Positions 1 through 6,794 of a stretch of 28,225 nucleotides of DNA are shown here, in pieces. Both the position numbers and the translations under genes were made by a program. Source of the stretch: Bacillota bacterium. GTDB lineage: Bacteria; Bacillota; Clostridia; Christensenellales; CAG-138. The notes under the pieces were generated by a model that was given only the letters and a program-made list of their open reading frames with translations, was not told the origin of the DNA and did not search any database. Location: contig JAEYLA010000264.1 of the NCBI GenBank assembly GCA_023461495.1, positions 1-28,225 of the forward strand. The letters are read 5' to 3'. Each line of letters begins with the position of its first letter. Within the stretch, counting starts at the first letter, position 1.

Positions 1-361
1 CAGCCTGCACGCAGAACAGCCGTTGACGTATGGATTACTTGTGCAACCTCTGGATGCGTTTACGATGGCGCCGGATATCATCATACTCATTGCTGATCCT
101 TACCAGGCCATGCGATTGGTACAGGGATACTCCTACGAAACCGGCATAAAGCCGGAAATCGACCTGGGGGCAATGCAGGGCATGTGTTCCGAGTGTACGG
201 CATATCCCTATCTTTCGGGCAGTATGAACGTAAGCGTGCTTTGTCCGAGTACCCGCATGCTTTGCGGATGGGAGCACAGCGACATGGCAGTAGGTATTTC
301 GTTCGAGCAGTACCGCCGCATCGTATCCGGCGTGATGGCGACCAGCGGTACATGCAAATAG
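1..361 (+). CDS. DUF169 family protein, 3' part (5' end outside window)
   Basis: The open frame runs in from the left edge with no stop and ends at TAG 359-361, so only the C-terminal ~119 residues are present. The visible part fits the C-terminal half of DUF169 (COG2043): a 'PDIIILIADPYQAMRLVQ' strand-helix stretch, then spaced cysteines (CSEC, LCPSTRMLCG) and the closing 'EQYRRIVSGV' helix. The conserved cysteines of this family may bind a metal or cofactor, but its biochemical role is unknown. It is the only plus-strand gene in the window and converges on the amidase gene to its right. An internal ATG at 23 is not a credible start because family similarity continues upstream of it. Confidence 0.6.
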   Translation, partial: SLHAEQPLTYGLLVQPLDAFTMAPDIIILIADPYQAMRLVQGYSYETGIKPEIDLGAMQGMCSECTAYPYLSGSMNVSVLCPSTRMLCGWEHSDMAVGISFEQYRRIVSGVMATSGTCK

Positions 362-582
362 CCAAAGCCGTTACTGCCGCTAACCCAATCCAAAAAAATA
401 CGAGTCATTGATGTCACCGTGGGTAGCGCGCAACATGACTGAGAGCAGCTTCCCGGGAAAGCTGTGGCAACCCAAAAGCACAGACCTGTACGAATTTATG
501 AACCGTTCCTCGATCTTTCTATGGAACGCAAGTCATTCAGCGTTCAATGCCCATGCCAGACTTTCTTTGCCCGGCAATATGC
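362..582. other. convergent intergenic spacer, no gene recognised
   Basis: This 220-bp stretch lies between two convergent genes. A plus-strand frame at 408-620 (70 residues) has no ribosome binding site, overlaps the end of the amidase gene and resembles nothing I know. One short hairpin (CAGCTT/AAGCTG around 448-466) has no T-tract, so I do not call a terminator. The spacer could be remnant coding sequence, but no family is visible. Confidence 0.35.
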
Positions 583-1662
583 TCAACGCTTCGTTATTTG
601 CAGACTGTAGGCTTTATTAAAATCGCAATCAAAGTAAAAACTAACAGACAAAGCGTCCTGCTCATACACGATTGACCATTGCGTTGTCCATCTTTCATTC
701 TGTTGGGCAACCTGTACAAGGGCATGTTTCACTTGCTCACCAGTAAGAAACCCTTCATTTTCTTTATGGAGGGAACTTAAGTATTCAAATCGTTGCTTCG
801 CATTTTCCCCGCCGGCAGCCGTGTTTCCATTGGCAAGGTTGAAATTTGTCACCACGCTTGTGTCCACGATAACCAGTTCTCCATCCGCAAACTCAACTGC
901 AACCGACGCGCCCACAGCATCCGAAATTGCAAGATGGTGACTGATGCCGCCTGAAGCGTGTACATCATACTGCTCTAACAACGCTATGGCTTCCTCAACA
1001 GTTGCCGCCTTGTTCAGCAAAAGACGAATCGCCGTCGTAATGGTCAGGTCCGGCTTATCCGTATCAACGGTCATCATGCCGCCTTCGTTGACTTCAAGGT
1101 CAGCCACACAAAGCCCTGCTTCATTGATTCCATCCATAGGGATATATAAGGCGGCAATGGCAAGCATTTTATTGGCAATACCCTCCGGAACAGCATTTGG
1201 ACTGGTGGTGATATTTTGAAAATCGCAGGTTGAAATTGATGCATATCCGTCTTCAGGTATACATCTTACAACAATCGGAACAGAACCCTTCCAATCAAAA
1301 TTACGCCCCCACACATGCGACCCGTCCGAAGTGTACGCAGAAATGGTGCTGCAGGCGGGCCCGCTTTCTGTGACGCCTGCCGAATAAAACCCTTTCGAGA
1401 TATGTTTCGTAAGAAATGCGCTTACGGCTTTGTCGGATGATGCCCCTCCTGATGCCAAAAAATCCTCAAAATGATACTCTCCCACTACTTCCATGTAATA
1501 GATGCGCTTATTATCTGCTATTTTCTTAATAGAGGCGACGATCTTCAATTCATCACGAAACAGAATTATGGCACCGCCCGCAATGAGAAGGAAAGCAGCC
1601 GCAATCAAAACCAACAGCTTTCCTGCCTTCCGCCTTGTGCATGCCTTTTCTCCTCTTTTCAA
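583..1662 (-). CDS. Membrane-anchored choloylglycine hydrolase-like (Ntn) amidase
   Basis: Predicted linear-amide C-N hydrolase of the choloylglycine hydrolase / penicillin V acylase superfamily. An N-terminal basic stretch and one membrane helix (about residues 14-35) place the enzyme outside the cytoplasm. The catalytic block is C-S-T-I-S-A...G-R-N-F-D-W: Cys at about residue 104, Arg 16 and Asp 19 residues later, the same spacing as Cys2/Arg18/Asp21 of bile salt hydrolases. A later V-T-N-F-N may supply the oxyanion Asn. Because the Cys is internal, activity should require autoproteolysis in front of it. TTG at 1662 follows a GGGGGTGG stretch; TTG at 1680 is possible but has no ribosome binding site. 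A weak promoter-like TTGCAG-16-TATTCT lies just upstream. Substrate unknown; bile-salt specificity cannot be assumed. Confidence 0.75.
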   Translation of the reverse strand: MKRGEKACTRRKAGKLLVLIAAAFLLIAGGAIILFRDELKIVASIKKIADNKRIYYMEVVGEYHFEDFLASGGASSDKAVSAFLTKHISKGFYSAGVTESGPACSTISAYTSDGSHVWGRNFDWKGSVPIVVRCIPEDGYASISTCDFQNITTSPNAVPEGIANKMLAIAALYIPMDGINEAGLCVADLEVNEGGMMTVDTDKPDLTITTAIRLLLNKAATVEEAIALLEQYDVHASGGISHHLAISDAVGASVAVEFADGELVIVDTSVVTNFNLANGNTAAGGENAKQRFEYLSSLHKENEGFLTGEQVKHALVQVAQQNERWTTQWSIVYEQDALSVSFYFDCDFNKAYSLQITKR

Positions 1663-1734
1663 ACTTCCACCCCCGCCCAATAGAATAAGCCTACTTCATA
1701 CGCCTGCAAAACATGTACACCCTTTGCCTTCATG

Positions 1735-2268
1735 CTAATCTGATGTCATTTTCCATTCGGACGATAAAAGAGCATATTCATAGGTATCCTGCCAAATCGG
1801 ATGATTGTTGTGATCTGTCTTAAAGTATATATTCTGTTTTAGATGCCCTTCTCTTCTCATATTCAGACGTTCAAGCAGTTTCCACGATTTATCATTGTCG
1901 GGATTGCATTTTGCAATAACGCGCCGCGCCGCGCACTCCCTTATTGCATAATCCACAACAGCTTTGGTGCTTTCAGTTGCATATCCTTTTCCCTGATAAC
2001 TAGAATTGAATACATAGCCCAATTCCCAGGTGTCAAACCCCTGCACAGATAAGTAGATATTCCCGATCAGCTTTTTATCTTCTTTTAAGCATACCGCCCA
2101 GAATGCATCATTATTTGAGCGCCTGACCGCTTCGCTTTTACATTCCTCTGCTGTAAAAACGCCATAAGGCTCGTATAAGACCACCCTCGGGTCGGACAGA
2201 TATGCATAAAGGTCCTTCCAGTCTTCGGGAAGAAACCGCCTTATGGTTAACCTGTGTGTTTCTATCAT
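1735..2268 (-). CDS. GNAT N-acetyltransferase (RimJ/RimL-like)
   Basis: A 177-residue acetyltransferase of the Acetyltransf_3 (RimJ/RimL) type that transfers acetyl from acetyl-CoA to an amine. It opens with the hallmark 'IETHRLTIRRF..EDW..LY.YLSDP', continues with 'WELGYVFNSSYQGKGYATE' (the acetyl-CoA pyrophosphate loop, Q-G-K-G-Y-A), and ends with the 'CNPDNDKSWKLLERLNMRREGHL' C-terminal signature. The reading frame stays open upstream, but ATG 2268 starts the domain exactly and follows AAGGAG at 12 nt. That AAGGAG overlaps the stop of the upstream membrane protein gene 16 nt away, which suggests co-expression. Substrate not predictable (protein N-terminus, aminoglycoside or small amine). 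Confidence 0.8.
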   Translation of the reverse strand: MIETHRLTIRRFLPEDWKDLYAYLSDPRVVLYEPYGVFTAEECKSEAVRRSNNDAFWAVCLKEDKKLIGNIYLSVQGFDTWELGYVFNSSYQGKGYATESTKAVVDYAIRECAARRVIAKCNPDNDKSWKLLERLNMRREGHLKQNIYFKTDHNNHPIWQDTYEYALLSSEWKMTSD

Positions 2269-2284
2269 ATTATAGGCCTGCTCC

Positions 2285-2974
2285 TTACGCTGGAACGCTA
2301 ATCGATGCTCTTTTTGTGCGGAACAATACGGCAATTAATACGGCGGCCAAAGGATATATGATCCCCACGGAGGCGCTCATATAAAAGAACGGCGGCCAAA
2401 TCAGAACGCCGACAATGGTGGGCGAAATAATCCCGTGTATTAATAATATTTTCCTGATCGTCTTTTCCAGCGCGCCTCCCTGAAAAGCAAAAGCGGAGAA
2501 CAACGTGGATAAGCCCATAAGCGTGTACGCCAGAGCATTCGCGGCAATCAACGGCTTTCCGGGAGCCATTTCAAATAAGGCGACACTATCAAACTGACCA
2601 TTCAACATGCTGGGAGCAATGATCAAAACTTGAATAATATAAATAAAGCAGTTGATGGTTGCGTAAATACACGCAAGGCTTACGCCGATATGGCTACACA
2701 TTTTTGACTCTGAAGGAGCATAATGATGGATGCTTACCGTCATCACCACAAAGGATAGCGCCAGAAATATAGACGGGGTGTAATACAATATTGATATCCA
2801 GAATTGCGATGTCAGAACTCCTGACATGTTCAGGATTGCGGCAACATCAAATGCCAAATAAAAGAAAGCGGAACACAGCGCCGACCAGAACCCGATTTTA
2901 TTAATATTGTCCGGCACGGTTGGATGTTCCGTATTAGCTACATGCCCCTTTATTGCTCCACTATGATTTTTCAT
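2285..2974 (-). CDS. Six-helix integral membrane protein of unknown function
   Basis: A 229-residue protein with a ~30-residue hydrophilic N-terminus and about six hydrophobic helices: ILYYTPSIFLALSFVVMTVSI and IGVSLACIYATINCFIYIIQVLI are clear, and the last pair is IISPTIVGVLIWPPFFY and IIYPLAAVLIAVLF. I recognise no catalytic motif. ATG 2974 is preceded by AGGAGG at 7 nt, which rules out the longer open frame beginning at 3064. It lies between the nitroreductase and the GNAT gene on the same strand, so it probably belongs to the same transcript. Similar small membrane proteins occur in Bacillota without assigned function. Confidence 0.6.
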   Translation of the reverse strand: MKNHSGAIKGHVANTEHPTVPDNINKIGFWSALCSAFFYLAFDVAAILNMSGVLTSQFWISILYYTPSIFLALSFVVMTVSIHHYAPSESKMCSHIGVSLACIYATINCFIYIIQVLIIAPSMLNGQFDSVALFEMAPGKPLIAANALAYTLMGLSTLFSAFAFQGGALEKTIRKILLIHGIISPTIVGVLIWPPFFYMSASVGIIYPLAAVLIAVLFRTKRASISVPA

Positions 2975-3057
2975 CAAGCAACCTCCTTTTCGGACTTCTG
3001 ATTTCCTGGGGGACAGAGCACCTGCAACAGCAACCGCTTTGAATAGGCTGAGGAACA

Positions 3058-3684
3058 TTACCAACGGCCATGATGTATCCTGTCTTTGGTATTTATCTGA
3101 ATTTGGCGGGTTGCCGGTAATTCTTTCGCGGGATAACCCAAGGCCAGATAACAGGGAATCTCATACCCCTCCGGCACGCCGAGCGTCGTTTTGAGGTGAT
3201 GGGTTTCCTCCTCAAACGGAATGCGCGTGACGCCAAAGATGCCTTCGGCGGCAGCGGCGAGCAGCATATTTTCAATGCAGCACCAAATGGACGCGAAGCT
3301 GTTGAGGGCGGATAATGACTCTGGCTTCAACAGCGTTCCATGGTGTCGGAAAACGGGGAGTATCAGACACCCGGCATTGAGCAGCATTCGATATTGCTTT
3401 GGAATTCCAATCAGGTACATTGCCCTCTGGCATTCATCGGTCAAGCCCCACTTATCGATAATAGCAGTAGACTCGTCCACGCTTAAATCCTTTGGCACAT
3501 AACGTATCGCCGCAAGCCTCTGGGCTTTATCGTTCAAAATAATAAACTCCCATTCCCGCATATGATCGTTGGTGGGCGCTTGAAGCCCTGCCTTGATGAT
3601 CCGCTCCAGAATATCCGCGGGAATGGCGCGGTCCTCAAAATCCCGTATTGTTTTTCTGGTCATAACAGTTTCATAAAAATCCAT
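3058..3684 (-). CDS. Nitroreductase family FMN oxidoreductase
   Basis: A 208-residue nitroreductase-like flavoprotein. The N-terminal 'VMTRKTIRDFEDRAIPADILERIIKAGLQAPTN' is the canonical opening, in which the basic residues contact the FMN phosphate. The C-terminal 'PFEEETHHLKTTLGVPEGYEIPCYLALGYPA' is the usual closing segment. These enzymes reduce nitro groups, quinones or enones with NAD(P)H through a dimeric FMN site. ATG 3684 follows GGAGG at 8 nt. The upstream neighbour is a flavin-binding protein gene only 15 nt away, so the pair is probably co-translated and may work in the same redox step. Natural substrate unknown. Confidence 0.82.
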   Translation of the reverse strand: MDFYETVMTRKTIRDFEDRAIPADILERIIKAGLQAPTNDHMREWEFIILNDKAQRLAAIRYVPKDLSVDESTAIIDKWGLTDECQRAMYLIGIPKQYRMLLNAGCLILPVFRHHGTLLKPESLSALNSFASIWCCIENMLLAAAAEGIFGVTRIPFEEETHHLKTTLGVPEGYEIPCYLALGYPAKELPATRQIQINTKDRIHHGRW

Positions 3685-3699
3685 TTTAGATAACCTCCA

Positions 3700-4347
3700 T
3701 TACTCAAATATTTCAGTAGACATTGTACCGTAATAGTAATGCTCTGAGACATTCCAGCCTTCAGAACAGCCGATTGGGGATTTTAAATAGAATAGAATAT
3801 CGGACGCGTTCAAAATTTGCTGCAAATCCCCGGATAACAGCTTCTGATCAACGGAAGCGGATACAATCCTGCCGCACACAAGTACATGGCCCTTGCCCAG
3901 TCCTTTTATCCATTCCAGCCTGCATTCATAGTGCGCAACACATTCTTCAATCCTGCAAACCTCCGTCCTCAAGCCGCTGATTGGCGTCAAGCCGCTTGCT
4001 ATTACTTCATCGGTATCGTCACCATAATGCTCTGTTGTTTTAAGCGCCTCATCCTTTATTTGTCTTGGGCACAGGTTTATGGTAAACTCTCCGTTCCCTT
4101 TGACCAGAGCATGCGTATCGCTGTTATCCACATCTTGAAAGATAAAATATGGCGATGAGCCGGGTCCGGCAGTAATACCCCAGGCGTTTAATTGTGCATT
4201 GTTGAGTCCATTCTTTTTCTTTGTCGTCACAATAAAAACCTGCATCGGAAAAAGAATGATATTGTCAAGCCATCTTCCGACTTCAAATTGTCCCGGGAAG
4301 TTTTCTTTTAATCCGTCAGGCGCAGTTACACTTAGTTCTGTTTTCAT
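3700..4347 (-). CDS. Flavin reductase-like FMN-binding protein
   Basis: A 215-residue protein that fits the flavin reductase-like (Flavin_Reduct, flavoredoxin) split-barrel family. Visible features are 'MQVFIVTTKKKNGLNNAQLNAWG' (first strands and the flavin-facing N/T region), 'GNGEFTINLCPRQIKDEALKTTEHYGDDTDE' and 'CRIEECVAHYECRLEWIKGLGKGHVLVCGRIVSASVD', typical of the family's core and C-terminal strands. It may supply reduced flavin or carry electrons to the adjacent nitroreductase. ATG 4347 follows AGGAG at 8 nt. A good promoter-like pair lies directly upstream (4376-4404), so it may start a sub-operon. Confidence 0.7.
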   Translation of the reverse strand: MKTELSVTAPDGLKENFPGQFEVGRWLDNIILFPMQVFIVTTKKKNGLNNAQLNAWGITAGPGSSPYFIFQDVDNSDTHALVKGNGEFTINLCPRQIKDEALKTTEHYGDDTDEVIASGLTPISGLRTEVCRIEECVAHYECRLEWIKGLGKGHVLVCGRIVSASVDQKLLSGDLQQILNASDILFYLKSPIGCSEGWNVSEHYYYGTMSTEIFE

Positions 4348-4375
4348 TTTCCGCGCTCCTAATCAAACACCTTTC

Positions 4376-4404
4376 ATTAAAATGTTGAAGCAATATTTGT
4401 CCAA
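4376..4404 (-). promoter_or_regulatory. Candidate sigma-A promoter for flavin reductase/nitroreductase
   Basis: On the minus strand TTGGAC (4404-4399) and TTTAAT (4381-4376) are separated by exactly 17 nt, giving a predicted start near 4369, about 20 nt before the start codon. Both boxes are close to the TTGACA/TATAAT consensus. This is inferred from sequence only and may be an internal promoter. Confidence 0.4.
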
Positions 4405-4437
4405 ATTTTCGTAACCGATTAATATAGCGCCACCACG

Positions 4438-4848
4438 CTATTCATTCCGCTCGCCTTTCCCCCAGGACCCAACTTCTATGAGATTCCCCTCGGGGTCAGC
4501 AACAAACGACGAACGCATTCCCCAGGGTTCATTCCGCGGAGAGAAGATTGGGGTAGCCCCCAAATCTACAACTCGCTTGAATTCCACATCTACATCTGAG
4601 AATTTCGGCAGATCAATCGCTAGCTGAAAGGTGCCGTTTATGCTGCCCGGATAGGAAACTTCGATACCTAAATAGCCGTTTAACTCTTTTCTTTCATACA
4701 TCATAAAACGAATGCCTTCATGCCGGAATTCCACGTGGGAACCCTTCCCATCCCACTCTACATCCATGCCGATGACATCCCTGTAAAATGCCACCATCCG
4801 CTTTATATCCCCCACAAATAGGCCGATAGCATCCAACTGAATCCCCAT
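4438..4848 (-). CDS. VOC (glyoxalase/bleomycin-resistance-like) family protein
   Basis: A 136-residue vicinal-oxygen-chelate fold protein with two beta-alpha-beta-beta-beta units. The first is 'LDAIGLFVGDIKRMVAFYRDVIGMDVEWDG..HVEFRHEGIRFMMYER'; the second ends in 'MRSSFVADPEGNLIEVGSWG', the usual D-P-E-G-N-x-I-E closing motif with a metal-ligand Glu. Such proteins act as metal-dependent lyases, dioxygenases or drug-binding resistance proteins, and the substrate cannot be told from sequence. ATG 4848 follows AAGGATGG at 6 nt. It starts 25 nt after the alpha/beta hydrolase stop. A 6-bp inverted repeat (4423-4440) overlaps the stop but has no T-run. Confidence 0.8.
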   Translation of the reverse strand: MGIQLDAIGLFVGDIKRMVAFYRDVIGMDVEWDGKGSHVEFRHEGIRFMMYERKELNGYLGIEVSYPGSINGTFQLAIDLPKFSDVDVEFKRVVDLGATPIFSPRNEPWGMRSSFVADPEGNLIEVGSWGKGERNE

Positions 4849-4873
4849 ACATTTCCATCCTTTCTCTCTGAGC

Positions 4874-5716
4874 TCACATTATGTCCAGACGCATTACACG
4901 ATTTAGGAATTCATCCATGTAGCAGTAGAACTGTTCCTTATCAGCCAAGTGAACGTTATGATCCGGATGGGCCATTTCATATGCGGCGCAATCGGGTATA
5001 AGCGCCTGCATCTTCGTATACTCGCTATCCGGAACAGCTCCATGGCTTTTTGATCGGATAAGCAAAACAGGACATTTTATTTGCGGCAGAAGCCGATACC
5101 AGCTTACATACTGCCCAATCCCGATGGCCATGGCGTTCGAGCTGAACATCATGTCATATCCCGCCACGGTCTCAACCAGACTGCTCATGAAATACTGAAA
5201 TTCCAAATCAGAGCAGGATATTTTTCGAATATATTTTGCCGCCTCCATTCTTGAGCCGAACGGCAACGGCCAATCTCTCGTGGGGTTATTTTTGTGACAC
5301 TCGGCTATTGGCGACGGTCTTTCCGGGCCCGCGGCCGCTTTATCCAGAATGGCTGCGGCTATTACATATTGGGGATATAGCGCTGCCAAATATCCGGCTA
5401 CCGCGCCGCCCATCGAATGGCCCACCAGTATCGCAGACTTGATGTTGAGGTACTCCATCAATTCAATGATATCGTCCGCCATCTCTCTATCGGTATAACT
5501 TGATTCAGGCCTGCTGCTTAATCCATGGCCTCTTTGGTCTGGCGCAATGATCCGGTATCTGTTTCCGTACTGCTGTATAAAGTCATACCATGTTTCTGCT
5601 CTTCCGCACCTGCCATGAAGACATATAATTACACTATCCCCCGTTTGGCTATGCATAAAGAACAACTCAACATTGCTCAATGTTGCAATGCCTCTATATA
5701 CTCTTACCTCGGGCAT
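4874..5716 (-). CDS. Alpha/beta hydrolase
   Basis: A 280-residue alpha/beta-fold hydrolase of the epoxide hydrolase/esterase kind. Features in order: 'ICLHGRCGRAETW' (oxyanion-hole HG), 'APDQRGHGLSSRP', nucleophile elbow 'GHSMGG' and the C-terminal 'AHPDHNVHL' containing the catalytic His. ATG 5716 follows AAGGAG at 13 nt and matches the usual N-terminus. The same frame is open to TTG 5806, but that extension overlaps a remnant of another gene (5737-5787) and is unlikely to be translated as part of this protein. It lies directly behind the TetR gene and is the best candidate for the regulator's main target. Confidence 0.82.
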   Translation of the reverse strand: MPEVRVYRGIATLSNVELFFMHSQTGDSVIICLHGRCGRAETWYDFIQQYGNRYRIIAPDQRGHGLSSRPESSYTDREMADDIIELMEYLNIKSAILVGHSMGGAVAGYLAALYPQYVIAAAILDKAAAGPERPSPIAECHKNNPTRDWPLPFGSRMEAAKYIRKISCSDLEFQYFMSSLVETVAGYDMMFSSNAMAIGIGQYVSWYRLLPQIKCPVLLIRSKSHGAVPDSEYTKMQALIPDCAAYEMAHPDHNVHLADKEQFYCYMDEFLNRVMRLDIM

Positions 5717-5736
5717 TTCCGCTTGCGCTCTCCTTC

Positions 5737-5787
5737 TTATGAATGTGCAAATCTCAATGAATATCCGTCCGGATCTTGTAATTTCAT
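5737..5787 (-). pseudogene. 16-codon VOC C-terminal remnant / leader ORF
   Basis: A short frame, ATG 5787 to TAA 5737, encodes MKLQDPDGYSLRFAHS. It has its own AGGAG at 9 nt, overlapping the TetR stop region. 'QDPDGYSLRF' is the closing motif of VOC proteins, so the frame looks like the tail of a deleted VOC gene. The next gene's ribosome binding site starts at its stop codon, so translation of the remnant may couple tetR to the hydrolase. The assignment rests on about ten residues. Confidence 0.4.
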
Positions 5788-5802
5788 TTGATTTGTCTCC
5801 TG

Positions 5803-6372
5803 TCAAAATTCATTGCCGATGAAAATATCTAAAATAGTTTGAAATAACGTATCCCTTTGTTTTTTGTCCTGAACATCAATGCCGGTATATTTCAAAAAAT
5901 CATCGGAACGATAAAAGACCAGTTGTGAAAACGATATAAGCTGATAGGCGATAATTCTACATTCTGTTTCAGACCTTTTGTCCCCGCAGCACTCTTTAAG
6001 CATCGGGAGGATATAGTATGGCAATTCTATTTCGCCCTCTAAAAGCAAATATGGTATCGTAGGCTTCGATAGTTCTGAATAGTCTATCGTAATATCAGCC
6101 ATAGTGATTAAAAACTCCCTTAGCTTTTGCTTGGCAGGTATATTCTTATCCCTTATTTCTTTTAACGCATACGCTCTGTCCGCCATAAGTTTGCTGACGG
6201 CGGTATTTAGCAACGCATCTTTTGAGCTGAAATAGTAATTTATCATAGCTAAATTTGCACCCGCTTCGTTAGCAATTTGCCGAGCCGTTATTTTACTTGG
6301 ATGTTTGCTTTGAGTCAAAAGCTTCATCGTCGCTTGTATTAATTGATCTTTGACAGTATCACCACTATGCAT
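5803..6372 (-). CDS. TetR/AcrR family transcriptional regulator
   Basis: A 189-residue one-component repressor-type regulator. The N-terminal helix-turn-helix covers about residues 9-55, with 'ITARQIANEAGANLAMINYYFSSKDALLNTAV' containing the hallmark recognition helix and Y-Y-F-x-S-K. The C-terminal ~130 residues are a divergent ligand-binding and dimerisation domain, and no ligand can be predicted. ATG 6372 follows AAGGGAAG. Its own promoter overlaps a perfect palindrome (6387-6430), so autorepression is likely. The stop touches the leader of the downstream hydrolase, placing tetR first in the operon. The gene is clearly AT-richer than the genes to the right of 7.7 kb. Confidence 0.88.
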   Translation of the reverse strand: MHSGDTVKDQLIQATMKLLTQSKHPSKITARQIANEAGANLAMINYYFSSKDALLNTAVSKLMADRAYALKEIRDKNIPAKQKLREFLITMADITIDYSELSKPTIPYLLLEGEIELPYYILPMLKECCGDKRSETECRIIAYQLISFSQLVFYRSDDFLKYTGIDVQDKKQRDTLFQTILDIFIGNEF

Positions 6373-6386
6373 TACGCTACTTCCCT

Positions 6387-6430
6387 TATGCTATACTCGT
6401 ATTAAACGCGTTTAATACGAGTATAGCATA
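6387..6430. promoter_or_regulatory. Perfect 44-bp palindrome, probable TetR operator
   Basis: Positions 6387-6430 form an uninterrupted inverted repeat with 22-bp arms centred on ACGCGT between 6408 and 6409; all 22 pairs match. The core reads TTAAACGCGTTTAA. It overlaps the -10 box and predicted start of the tetR promoter, as expected for an autoregulatory TetR operator. At 44 bp it is long enough for two dimers, and in RNA it would also form a strong hairpin. Confidence 0.7.
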
Positions 6431-6453
6431 GCGGAGAAAAATTCTTGTGTCAA
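6425..6453 (-). promoter_or_regulatory. Sigma-A promoter of the tetR operon
   Basis: A perfect -35 TTGACA (6453-6448) and -10 TATGCT (6430-6425) are separated by 17 nt on the minus strand. The -10 box forms the outer edge of the 44-bp palindrome, so repressor binding would cover the -10 box and the start point near 6418. The predicted leader before ATG 6372 is about 45 nt. Confidence 0.7.
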
Positions 6454-6478
6454 TGCCGATTTTTATTCGCTACATTAA

Positions 6479-6761
6479 ATGCCATGCGGATTGCATGGCA
6501 TCACAGCCTGTCAACAAACTTTCATGTTAATTTTTCTATGTAGGAGATGAAAATGTAGTTGCATATCGGCATGCTCCGCCGTCCCTACGAAGAGAAAGAA
6601 CTTAGAAATACAGCAAAATTCGTCCAGACTGACGACATGTGCGTCAGCTTGGACTCCTTGCATGAAGGCCTGCTACGTCAGGCCTTGATGAGAAAATCCC
6701 GTCGATAAACCCAAATGGGTTTATCGACGGCCTGAGATGCATGCGAACTGCCTGGCATCAT
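6479..6761. repeat. Hairpin-rich intergenic element (possible MITE or structured RNA)
   Basis: The 6454-6794 spacer has no credible gene. It contains a 9-bp perfect hairpin (ATGCCATGC/GCATGGCAT, 6479-6501), a 13-bp imperfect hairpin (6622-6634 with 6642-6654, two adjacent mismatches), an 8-bp perfect hairpin (AAGGCCTG/CAGGCCTT, 6665-6686) and a 14-bp perfect hairpin (6699-6730). The outer segment at about 6738-6761 resembles the first hairpin in either orientation (roughly 20 of 25 positions), which is compatible with terminal repeats of a miniature element. Seen directly; function unknown. Confidence 0.4.
6691..6730 (-). terminator. Rho-independent terminator of the second hydrolase
   Basis: The 14-bp perfect stem 6717-6730/6699-6712 has a 4-nt loop and on the minus strand is followed by GATTTTCTC, a short T-tract. 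It lies about 65 nt past the stop of the hydrolase at 6795 and upstream of the tetR promoter, so it would insulate the two units. Confidence 0.5.
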
Positions 6762-6794
6762 CCTTAAGCAGTCAGCAAAATCCGGTATGGGGCC

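Noticed and set aside
408..620. 70-codon plus-strand frame between the DUF169 gene and the amidase gene
   Set aside because: No ribosome site, runs into the end of the opposite-strand amidase gene, and matches no family I recognise.
5717..5806. N-terminal extension of the alpha/beta hydrolase from TTG 5806
   Set aside because: The extension would overlap the tetR stop and the VOC-tail frame, shows no hydrolase similarity, and a normal start with a ribosome site exists at 5716.
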